DNA from: Bacteroidota bacterium
GTDB taxonomy: Bacteria > Bacteroidota > Bacteroidia > Flavobacteriales > Flavobacteriaceae
Assembly: GCA_024280635.1 (NCBI GenBank)
Contig: JAJRPS010000003.1
Coordinates: 1 to 64,000 of the forward strand
Direction of reading: 5' to 3'
DNA length: 64,000 bases
This document shows, one piece after another, positions 8,115 to 17,118 of this stretch; position 1 is the first letter of the stretch; each line of letters opens with the position of its first letter. The translations under genes and the position numbers were made by a program. The notes under the pieces were generated by a model that saw nothing but the letters and a program-made list of their open reading frames with translations, did no database searches and was not told the origin of the DNA.

Positions 8115-9974
8115 ATGATCAAAATAGATAATACAATAAATACTGCAAATATTTTAGTTGAAAGTAAAAAGTATAACCAAGCTATTGAATTATATAAAGA
8201 AGCTGTAAAAGATTCTGAAAGGGACGAACAAAAAATTGACCTTTACAATACCATAGGAAGGCTATATTTAAATCTAAAAGACATTAATAATGCTATAACC
8301 TATTTTGAACTATCATTAGCTACTCATAACGCGTTGAAAAAAGATAAAGCGAATACAATTATTATAAACAAAGCCACTGTGCTAAATAACCTTGGTGTTT
8401 TAGTTGTAAAAAATAACCCTAAAAAAGCAATGGTTTTTCATAAAGAAGCATTAGCTATTTTTGAAAATGTCTCACCAGAAGAAATTGATCTTTACAACAT
8501 CCATATTGCCAACACACATTACTCTTATGCAGATGCTGCTTTTGCAAAAGGTGATTATTATATGGCCAAAAAGCAATACAAAGCTGCTATTGAAAAATAT
8601 ACCGAAATAGGAATATCTATTGCTACAGAACCATTTATTGCAAATGCACATTACAATTTAGGTAATGTTTATACTGACGAAAATGCAGTCTATGACGCTA
8701 GAAGTAATTACTTAAGAGCTTTAAAAATATTTAGAAAATTATCTGAAGGTAATCCTAGCGCTTTTAACTCTTTAGTTGCTGCAACATATAATAACCTAGC
8801 TGTAACTGCTAAAACCATGTATCAATACGGTGATGCCATAACATATTATGAAAACTCATTAAAAGTATATGAGCAATTAATAGCCGAAAATAGAGATGCT
8901 TATTTACCTTTTTATGCTGCAACACTTAACAGTACTGCTATAATCTACTCTGAACAACATGAAGTGAAAGATGATTATGATAGTTTCGGTTTAACTGGAT
9001 TTTCTGGGTTTGGTACACTCTCTACTGACAATTCAATTGGATCTATTGAAAAAAAGGCTCAATTAGAAGATTACCGAAAAAGTAAAGCATTAGAGTATTA
9101 TACTCAAGCAATAAAAATATACAATGAACTAGCAGTTAATCAACCTGAGCTTTATACTCATTACTTAGCAACATCTCTTCACAATTTAGGTGTACTATAT
9201 GACAGTAAAGGAGACTTTAAGTTAGCTGAAGAAAACTTTGAAAAAGCGTTAAAAATAAGAAGAAATTTAGCCGAACAGCAACCCGAATCTTTTAATTTAG
9301 ATGTGTGTGTTACACTATTTAATATTGTAACAATGTACCAAAATTTATTAGAGCAAACAGTAAATCTAGATTTTAAAGTAGAGTCTTTAAAAATATTAGC
9401 TGAAATTAAGACCAGAATGAAAGGCTATGAAGATGATAAAAGACCTGTTGTACAAAGCATGTTTAGTGATTACAAATATTTTTTAGACTATTTTAATACC
9501 ATTAACCTAGAATACTTAGATGTATTTGATGCCATTGTTAAAGAAAATGCCGTTTTAGAAAAAATCAACGAAACTTTTGACCCAAAAGAGAAGCTGAAAA
9601 TGCAAAAACATGTAGTAAACTTGTATTACTTATTGAAAGAAAAATACCCAAACAACCCAAGGTTAAAAGAAGTACTCTTAAATGCTTACGTAAAATATTC
9701 ATGGTTTGCTTTGCGGTCAAATGAATTACCACTAGCTGAATTATCTATAAAAAGTGGTTATAAAATAAATAACGATAACCTAAATTTAAAAGCAAATGAA
9801 GCACATTTGTTTTTATTAAAAAAAGATGTTAAAAAAGCTATTAATATTTACAAGTCTTTATATGGAAAAGTAAACGAAGAAAATAAATCATTTTCAAATG
9901 TTATTGCCGAAGACTTAAGTACCCTAGAAAGAGATGGTTTACTTACTAAAGAACTAATATCTACCCTTATATAA
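8115..9974 (+). CDS. tetratricopeptide repeat protein
   Basis: 619 aa with many TPR motifs (AIELYKEAVKDSE..., AITYFELSLATHN, ALEYYTQAIKIYNEL, LAEENFEKALKIRRNLAE); no signal peptide evident. Confidence 0.85.
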   Translation: MIKIDNTINTANILVESKKYNQAIELYKEAVKDSERDEQKIDLYNTIGRLYLNLKDINNAITYFELSLATHNALKKDKANTIIINKATVLNNLGVLVVKNNPKKAMVFHKEALAIFENVSPEEIDLYNIHIANTHYSYADAAFAKGDYYMAKKQYKAAIEKYTEIGISIATEPFIANAHYNLGNVYTDENAVYDARSNYLRALKIFRKLSEGNPSAFNSLVAATYNNLAVTAKTMYQYGDAITYYENSLKVYEQLIAENRDAYLPFYAATLNSTAIIYSEQHEVKDDYDSFGLTGFSGFGTLSTDNSIGSIEKKAQLEDYRKSKALEYYTQAIKIYNELAVNQPELYTHYLATSLHNLGVLYDSKGDFKLAEENFEKALKIRRNLAEQQPESFNLDVCVTLFNIVTMYQNLLEQTVNLDFKVESLKILAEIKTRMKGYEDDKRPVVQSMFSDYKYFLDYFNTINLEYLDVFDAIVKENAVLEKINETFDPKEKLKMQKHVVNLYYLLKEKYPNNPRLKEVLLNAYVKYSWFALRSNELPLAELSIKSGYKINNDNLNLKANEAHLFLLKKDVKKAINIYKSLYGKVNEENKSFSNVIAEDLSTLERDGLLTKELISTLI

Positions 9975-9983
9975 AATACTATA

Positions 9984-10796
9984 ATGCATTTTAACCACTT
10001 ATCTTACAGCCTTATTTGTAATTCTTGTAATACTAAAACAAAAGGAGAAACCACTATTTTTACTGAAGACTCTCCAAAGAAATACATTCCTGAAAAACTA
10101 GGTAAAGAAATAGGTGGGTTTTCTAATTTAATTTGTGAATCTTGCAAAGCCATTGGAGAATTTAGGATTCATTCAACGAGTTTAAATGGAAGTGGAAAAA
10201 TTTTAAAAAAGTTTGAATTGACTGTTCATAAAAATGAAGGAAAGCTTAAAAGCTCTACAAAATTTTCTGACTTTTCAGATCAGCAACTTGATGAAATCTA
10301 CATCAAACTGAGAGCACGAATTGAAGAACTAAAAGGGCAATATATCCCTATAAAAAACAATGGATATGCCCATTTTTTAGTGGAAATTATTGATTTAAAA
10401 CCCTACATAAGAGTTACAAATTACGAAACAGAAGGAATTTCTACTGAAGAGTTAATTGACACTATTAATAGCCTTACAGGAAAAGAAAACATAAAAGGTA
10501 TTTCGGGTAAATTAAATAAAAAATTAGAAGACGCCTTTGAAGATTTAAAAGCTAATCAAAACGACCCTTTAGTTATAACTCATTTACAAAGTAAAGACAA
10601 ACTAACCAATTTTTATATCATAGCTAAATTACCAGATGCTGAAATTTATTATGGAATTTTAACCAATGAATATACACAACAAAAAATAATTGAAGGCATC
10701 CCTCTTGTTAATTTTGAACCTTTAGATTTAATAGAAGTACCCATGACGCCATTTAAAGCCGTTCCGTTTATTATTGAAGATAAAAAAAGAGTTTAA
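9984..10796 (+). CDS. hypothetical protein with N-terminal CxxC...CxxC zinc-ribbon-like domain
   Basis: LICNSC...LICESC at the N-terminus, about 270 aa, 9 bp after the TPR gene. Confidence 0.7.
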   Translation: MHFNHLSYSLICNSCNTKTKGETTIFTEDSPKKYIPEKLGKEIGGFSNLICESCKAIGEFRIHSTSLNGSGKILKKFELTVHKNEGKLKSSTKFSDFSDQQLDEIYIKLRARIEELKGQYIPIKNNGYAHFLVEIIDLKPYIRVTNYETEGISTEELIDTINSLTGKENIKGISGKLNKKLEDAFEDLKANQNDPLVITHLQSKDKLTNFYIIAKLPDAEIYYGILTNEYTQQKIIEGIPLVNFEPLDLIEVPMTPFKAVPFIIEDKKRV

Positions 10797-10799
10797 GCC

Positions 10800-11030
10800 A
10801 TGGCTATTTTTAAAAATAAAATACTTCATGACCTAGTTTGTCAAAACTGCAATAACCTCCAATTAAATGGAATTAGCAGCATTAATACTAATCAATCAAT
10901 AGAAATATTATCTCATCAAAAACTTGTTGAAATTTTAAACAATTTTGAACAAAAAAAATGTACCAATTGTAACACTAAGGGTAAGTGGATTGTTTCTAAA
11001 ATATTTATTGTTGAATCATTAAAAGAATAA
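10800..11030 (+). CDS. small CxxC...CxxC protein, possible paralogue of the N-terminal domain of the preceding gene
   Basis: 76 aa; LVCQNC...KKCTNC with Cys-pair spacing similar to the neighbouring 270-aa protein; 3-bp gap to it. Confidence 0.7.
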   Translation: MAIFKNKILHDLVCQNCNNLQLNGISSINTNQSIEILSHQKLVEILNNFEQKKCTNCNTKGKWIVSKIFIVESLKE

Positions 11031-11039
11031 TCTTTAACC

Positions 11040-12766
11040 TTAATATTTAATATTTTCCCACTTCCTTTTTCTATAAATTTCCCTTCTGTTTTGGTACAAA
11101 TTTTGCACTGTTTCAGAGGTAGAATCTTCAATTTTATGTACAAAACAAAACCGCTTATAATTATAGTTTAAATCGTTTTCAAAAAAGTTTTTGTGCATTT
11201 TTTCAAGTTCTTCTTTTCTATATTGCTCTAGAGGCTTATTACGTTCGTCTTTTTTTCGTTGAAATTTTTTTTCTCTAATTAGTTTATCAAAATAATCAAG
11301 TTCAATTATTTTTTTTGCTTGATCTTTTACATATTTAACAAATTCATTGTTATTTCCCCCAAAATATCCATCAATTAGTCCAATTTCATTAGCAACAGCT
11401 ACCCCCCATGGCAAACAATCTTCTGTAAATCGTTCTGCTTTTTTAAAACCAATTCTTTTGGGTAATAAATAAGTCCAGTATTCTGAACCATAAAGCCCCA
11501 TGTTTTTAGTGTGAGGGTTTAAAACAATTCCATCTCTACATAAAACTTTATCGGCAGCTAAAGCTAAAGATACGCCTCCTGCTCCCGCATTACCTTGTAA
11601 TGCTGAAATTATATAATGTTCTGTTGACGAAATCAGTTCTAAAATCAAATTATCAATGGCATTTATATTGTCCCAAGATTCTACTGCTGGTTTATTAGAG
11701 TTTTCAATAATATTTAAATGAATTCCGTTTGACCAAACATCACTACCTCCCATTAAAACAATTAGCCTTACTCTTAATTTGGCTTCAATTATAGTTTCCC
11801 TCAACCTATTGCATTGATTTGTATTCATCGCACCGTTATAAAAATCAAAATAAATATATCCAATTTCATTTTCTTCAACAAATCGTATTTCTTGCCAAGT
11901 ATTGGTATTAAAAACATCAAATGGGGATAACGGTTCTTCTTTTAGTTCCAAATCTTTTCCTTCTAAAGCTATTGTTGCAGGTACTTTTATAAATCCTTTT
12001 TCGTTCTTCTTTAAATGCGTCAACCATATCGCATCATCTTTAGTTGCAATACAAATAGCGTTATTCCTTTGAGCCAAAATATCTCCAGGATTTCCTTTTA
12101 AATTATCTTCTAAATGTACGCCATAACAAAAATATTCTTCATCAAATAAAGAAATCAATACCCCTGGAGAACTGTCTGCTGCCTTTATTTTCCTTATAAT
12201 TGAATGTGTGTCATCACTCCATGAAAAGCAAAAATCACTTTGTGTAGTTTTATTATTCCATTTTCCTTTAATATCAGAACAAGAGTAGTCTAGTTTTTGA
12301 GCTTTAAAATTTGGATTATTAAAATTATCAATAGCTTGTAAAACACCTTTAGATGCAGCTTGTGTAACCTCATTTCTATATAATTCTCCTTTACTAACAT
12401 CTCTTAGCTTAAATGAATTATAACTCCAAATATCTCCTGCATCCATTTTTTCTACTGCTTGCAGAATAGTAACCCCCCATTCTTTTTCTTGTCTCAATAT
12501 AGCCCAATCCAATGAAGAAGCCCCTCTATCTCCTTTATACCAGGATGAACAATTAAACAAATGTATTTTGTGTAAATTTCCTCAGGAATTTTTGAAATCA
12601 AAAAAGGGGAAATTATGATGTCAGGGTTATAACTATCAGTTTCAGAAATTAATTGCTTTTCTGATTTCGGAATAACAACATTTACTTCATGATTTAGTCT
12701 ATCTAACTCTATCCAAAGCCTTTGAGCCATCCCGTTGAATGCTGTAGTTATGAATTGAATTCTCAT
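11040..12766 (-). pseudogene. hypX: HypX/HoxX-family hydrogenase maturation protein, split by a frameshift
   Basis: 90-aa ORF (12494..12766) ends ...LIVHPGIK; the next frame continues GDRGASSLDWAILRQEKEWGVTILQAVEKMDAGDIW..., then a C-terminal enoyl-CoA-hydratase-like domain (SALQGNAGAGGVSLALAADKV). Whether this is a pseudogene, a sequencing error or recoding cannot be told here. Confidence 0.85.
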
Positions 12767-13867
12767 TTATTCTATCTCCTCTATCATGTCTGCAAAATGG
12801 TAATATGCTGCACAGGCTCCTTCTGAACTTACCATTGGAGCTCCTATTGGAAATTGCGGAGTACAAGTTTTTCCAAATTCAGGACATTGATTAGGTCTGA
12901 TTATACCTTTCATAATATCCCCTGCTAAACAAGCTTGATTTTCTTCTGCTTCTTCAATATTCACATCAAATTTTAACATCGCATCAAATGCAGCATAGTT
13001 TTCTTTTAATTGATATCCACTCATTGGAATGTTTTCCATACCACGCCAAACCCTGTCTGTAATTTCAAATACCTTAGCAATAACATCTTGGGCTGTTTCA
13101 TTACCCTCTTCTGTAACTATTCTTGAGTATTGGTTTTCCACTTCAAACCTACCTTCTTCTAATTGTTTTACAGTCATTAAAATGCCTTGTAATATATCTA
13201 ACGGCTCAAATCCTGTTACAACAATAGGTACTTCAAATTTTTCTACTAAAGGATAGTATTCCCAATATCCCATAATAGCACATACATGACCAGCAGCCAA
13301 AAACCCGTCAATATTACTATCAACATCCTCCATTACATTTTCAATTGCTGGAGGGACTAATACATGAGATGTTAAAATTGAGTAATTTTTTAATCCTAAT
13401 TTTTCGGCATGTATAACAGATAATGCATTTGCAGGTGCTGTAGTTTCAAAACCAACTGCAAAAAAAACGACTTCTTTATCAAGATTTTCTTTAGCTATAT
13501 TAACAGCCTCTAATGGAGAGTATAAAATTCTAATATCTGCCCCTTGTGCTTTCGCTTCTAAAATACTTTTACTGGATCCTGGTACTCTAATCATATCTCC
13601 AAAACTACACAGGATAACATTTTTTTCTTCTGCTAAGTATATTGCTTTGTCAATAAGATGCAAAGGGGTAACACAAACTGGACATCCCGGACCGTGAACC
13701 ATGGTAATTTCTTTTGGAAGAACACTTAAAATTCCATTTTTCACCAATGAATGTGTCTGCCCTCCACAAACCTCCATTATTTTCCATGGTTTGGTAACCG
13801 TTTTTTTTATTTCCTCTAAAACTTTTAACGCTAACTCAGGATCTCTATATTCAGTTAAATATTTCAT
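12767..13867 (-). CDS. hypD: hydrogenase formation protein HypD
   Basis: [41 protein letters not shown]. Confidence 0.97.
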   Translation of the reverse strand: MKYLTEYRDPELALKVLEEIKKTVTKPWKIMEVCGGQTHSLVKNGILSVLPKEITMVHGPGCPVCVTPLHLIDKAIYLAEEKNVILCSFGDMIRVPGSSKSILEAKAQGADIRILYSPLEAVNIAKENLDKEVVFFAVGFETTAPANALSVIHAEKLGLKNYSILTSHVLVPPAIENVMEDVDSNIDGFLAAGHVCAIMGYWEYYPLVEKFEVPIVVTGFEPLDILQGILMTVKQLEEGRFEVENQYSRIVTEEGNETAQDVIAKVFEITDRVWRGMENIPMSGYQLKENYAAFDAMLKFDVNIEEAEENQACLAGDIMKGIIRPNQCPEFGKTCTPQFPIGAPMVSSEGACAAYYHFADMIEEIE

Positions 13868-13956
13868 TTTATTAAATCAAAGTTAATTATAAATACAAAT
13901 ATAGGATTATTATCGCCTAAAAATATTGAGTTTATCAAGATTAAAATAACAACGCT

Positions 13957-14259
13957 TTATTTATTTCTATTTAAGTACGATTTTATTTTATTTAAAAATA
14001 AAATTCCAAAAACCCCTCCTATTGCAGAAATTAGCAAATTTAGTATCAATAGATAAACAATAATTTTATTTTCATTTACAATCTCAAATGGAGAAAGCCC
14101 TAATCTATTAAAAATTTTAATAAAAAAGACACTTCCAAAAACTCCCACAAGCACATTTCCTTTAAAACCAAAAGAATACTTGCTATATACCTTTGTAAAA
14201 ATCAATGTACCTATTATACCGAGTATAATACTTAATAAAGAGAGTAATGTTTCTGTCAT
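13957..14259 (-). CDS. small integral membrane protein, possibly GlsB/YeaQ/YmgE-like
   Basis: 100 aa, three hydrophobic segments, 'GFKGNVLVGVFGSVFFIKIFNRLG'; 8 bp downstream of cydB. Confidence 0.5.
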   Translation of the reverse strand: MTETLLSLLSIILGIIGTLIFTKVYSKYSFGFKGNVLVGVFGSVFFIKIFNRLGLSPFEIVNENKIIVYLLILNLLISAIGGVFGILFLNKIKSYLNRNK

Positions 14260-14267
14260 TATTTCAT

Positions 14268-15341
14268 TTAATGTCCATAATTCATTTCATCAATTTTACC
14301 CCCTAACAGCCTTTTTTGAACTATTAAATATATAAATAATAAAATAAAACCTACTACTCCCCAATAAGCAGCTACACTTAATCCATAATTTGTACTTGCA
14401 GTATTATATATGGTTAATGATTCGTTTATAGTATTTGTAGACGGTAATACAACAGGAAACATAGATGCTAATGTTGATGTTATAGCACCTAATATCATTA
14501 AAGAGGATAGTATAAAGCTGTACATATCATTTTTATACTTTCTAATAAAAAACAGTCCAAATAGGCTTCCAAAATATAGTGTTGGAAAAATAAAAAACAG
14601 AGGATTTTCTATGAAATTTTTAAATGGTGTTGGATTAATTAAATGCCATATTGCTAATGAAAATATTGTTAAAACTACTTGAGCAATTGCTAAATTAAAG
14701 ATTACTTTTTTTAATTTATTATTAATAGACGAGTTTGTTTTTAAAATAACCCAATTGGCTCCGTGAATTGAAAGCGTTACTACAGATATAATTCCAATTG
14801 TTAAAGTGAACCAATCAATAACACCTACATCTACTTGTGTAGGGCTAAAGCTACTATTCCATAAAGGTAAAAAGAAATAATATTTTTCATATAATGAAAC
14901 TCCATTTTCTACCCCTCCTAAATTCACTCCTCTTGCTACATTACCTAATGCTACTCCAAAAAACAATGCTAACAACAAACTAGAAACTCCAAAAGCTTTA
15001 TCCCAAATATCTTTCCACATTTGGTATTTAAATTGACCTCTAAACTCCAAGCCTATTGCCCTAAAAACAATAAACCATAAAATCATAATTAAGGGCAAAT
15101 AAAACCCACTAAATGCAGATGCATATAATAATGGAAATGCCATAAAAATCATACCACCACCGGCTACCAACCAAACTTCATTTGAATCCCAAAATAACCC
15201 TGCAGCTTTAGCAATGACTTCTTTATCTTTTTCTTTTTTAGCAAAAAATAAATGTATAATACCTGTACCAAAATCATATCCGTCCAAAACAAAAAAGACC
15301 CCTAGAACGATTACTACTAATATAAACCAAAAAACTTCCAT
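14268..15341 (-). CDS. cydB: cytochrome bd ubiquinol oxidase subunit II
   Basis: FVLDGYDFGTGIIHLF, LFWDSNEVWLVAGGGMIFMAFPLLYASAFSGFY. Confidence 0.96.
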   Translation of the reverse strand: MEVFWFILVVIVLGVFFVLDGYDFGTGIIHLFFAKKEKDKEVIAKAAGLFWDSNEVWLVAGGGMIFMAFPLLYASAFSGFYLPLIMILWFIVFRAIGLEFRGQFKYQMWKDIWDKAFGVSSLLLALFFGVALGNVARGVNLGGVENGVSLYEKYYFFLPLWNSSFSPTQVDVGVIDWFTLTIGIISVVTLSIHGANWVILKTNSSINNKLKKVIFNLAIAQVVLTIFSLAIWHLINPTPFKNFIENPLFFIFPTLYFGSLFGLFFIRKYKNDMYSFILSSLMILGAITSTLASMFPVVLPSTNTINESLTIYNTASTNYGLSVAAYWGVVGFILLFIYLIVQKRLLGGKIDEMNYGH

Positions 15342-15362
15342 AATAACTTAATTTTTAACTAT

Positions 15363-16715
15363 TTAATGAGATGATTGCGATGATTGAAGTGCTGGACCTT
15401 CATTAATAGTTTTACCAACCAACACTAAAAATAGTAACCCTAAAAGCATATAAAGAGCTACAAACCCTAATAAGGTAAATAATGTATTTCCTGATGATAC
15501 TGTTGGAGATAAACCTTCTTTTGTACGCAATAAACCATAAACAAGAAAAGGTTGCCTACCTAGCTCAGCCGTATACCATCCCGTAATATTAGCTATGTAA
15601 GGAAAGGGTACTAAAAACATAATTGTCCATAATAAAGATTTAACTTTATGTAATTTATTTTTCCATAGAAAAAAACCTGCTAAAGCCATAATTGCTATAA
15701 AAATAGTACCTAAACCTACCATAATATGGTATGCATAATATAACGCAGGTATATTATCTGGAAGATCTTCTTTTTTAAATTGATCCATTCCTCGTATTTG
15801 CTTGTCCCAGTCTTGGTAAGTTAAAAAACTTAATATATTGGGTACGGCTATTTTATTATCTAATTTTTTATCAAGCATATTGGGCTGACCTATTAATATA
15901 ATTTCTGCCCCATCATGCTCTGTTTCAAAAATACCTTCCATTGCCGCAAAAGTAGCTGGCTGAAACTTTGCTACATTTTTTGCATTCCAATCACCTGTAG
16001 GCATTGCTACTAAAAAACTAGATATTAAACCAAATACAACTCCTGTTTTTAAAAATAATTTACCATATTCAACATTTTTATTTCTTAAAACATAAAACGC
16101 TCCAATTGATGAAACTACGAATGATGATGTAACTAGAGATGCCATTTGATTGTGTAAAAACGCAGGTATTGTCCATGGGTTTTGAAAAACTAGAGCGCTA
16201 AAACTAGTAAGATTAAAAACTCCATTTTCAAGTAATTCGTACCCTACAGGATTTTGCATCCAAGCATTTGTTGCTAATATTAAATAACCACTTGCCCAAG
16301 ACCCCAAAAACACTAAAAAAGCCATTAAAAAGTGCATTTTTTTACTCATTAACTTTTCGCCAAAAATAAATAATACTAAAAAAGAGGATTCTAAAAAGAA
16401 AGAAAACATTCCTTCCATAGCAAGTGTTTGCCCAATAACATTACCTGTTAGCCTTGAAAATTCTGACCAATTGGTCCCAAACTGAAACTCCATAGGAATT
16501 CCTGTCACAACTCCCATTGTAAAATTAATTGCAAATATTTTCATGAAAAAATGAGCAGCTGTATTATATTTTTCATCTTTATCTTTTCCAAAAACATATT
16601 TACCTTTTAGATAAACAATAATTAAGGCTAACCCCATTGTTAATTGAGGAAATATATAATGAAACGTAATTGTGAATGCAAATTGCAATCTGTCATAAAA
16701 TAGCATGTCTTCCAT
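15363..16715 (-). CDS. cydA: cytochrome bd ubiquinol oxidase subunit I
   Basis: FYDRLQFAFTITFHYIFPQLTMGLALIIVYLK; GVVTGIPMEFQFGTNWSEFSRLTGNVIGQTLAMEGMFSFFLES; GWYTAELGRQPFLVYGLLRT. Confidence 0.97.
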   Translation of the reverse strand: MEDMLFYDRLQFAFTITFHYIFPQLTMGLALIIVYLKGKYVFGKDKDEKYNTAAHFFMKIFAINFTMGVVTGIPMEFQFGTNWSEFSRLTGNVIGQTLAMEGMFSFFLESSFLVLFIFGEKLMSKKMHFLMAFLVFLGSWASGYLILATNAWMQNPVGYELLENGVFNLTSFSALVFQNPWTIPAFLHNQMASLVTSSFVVSSIGAFYVLRNKNVEYGKLFLKTGVVFGLISSFLVAMPTGDWNAKNVAKFQPATFAAMEGIFETEHDGAEIILIGQPNMLDKKLDNKIAVPNILSFLTYQDWDKQIRGMDQFKKEDLPDNIPALYYAYHIMVGLGTIFIAIMALAGFFLWKNKLHKVKSLLWTIMFLVPFPYIANITGWYTAELGRQPFLVYGLLRTKEGLSPTVSSGNTLFTLLGFVALYMLLGLLFLVLVGKTINEGPALQSSQSSH

Positions 16716-16771
16716 AGTATGTTTTTTTTTGCGAAGATATAAAGTTGGTATAATTAAACATGTAACAATTG

Positions 16772-17113
16772 TTACGTATTTAACTCAGCATATCGTTTTC
16801 CAAATTGTTCAATTTTTAAAGGAGTATATTTTTTTAATATTGACTGTAAAATTAAGACAGGAGAATCTTCACTAATTTTTATCATTTTGTTAAATTCATT
16901 TGAAATGTCCCAAAACTCATCATCAGTCAAATCAATAGAGTCAGGGACTGCATCTATTTCTCTCTCCATCATTACAAAACCCAAATTTGGAGTTATTACA
17001 GTTTCGTATTCTAATGTTTTTTTAGGCTTATCATCAATAACAACTTCTTTTTTTGTTTGATTTTTAGCAACGCCCTCTGCTCTTTTATCTAAAAACTTCT
17101 TTAAACTACTCAT
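16772..17113 (-). CDS. hypothetical protein between hypF and cydA
   Basis: 113 aa, same strand, 5-bp gap to hypF; no recognised domain. Confidence 0.65.
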   Translation of the reverse strand: MSSLKKFLDKRAEGVAKNQTKKEVVIDDKPKKTLEYETVITPNLGFVMMEREIDAVPDSIDLTDDEFWDISNEFNKMIKISEDSPVLILQSILKKYTPLKIEQFGKRYAELNT

Positions 17114-17118
17114 TTTTT

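Noticed and set aside
13926-13938. FNR-box-like ttgagtttatcaa between hypD and the 100-aa membrane gene
   Set aside because: Spacing between TTGA and TCAA is 5 rather than 6, and it is not in a promoter position for a start gene of the operon.
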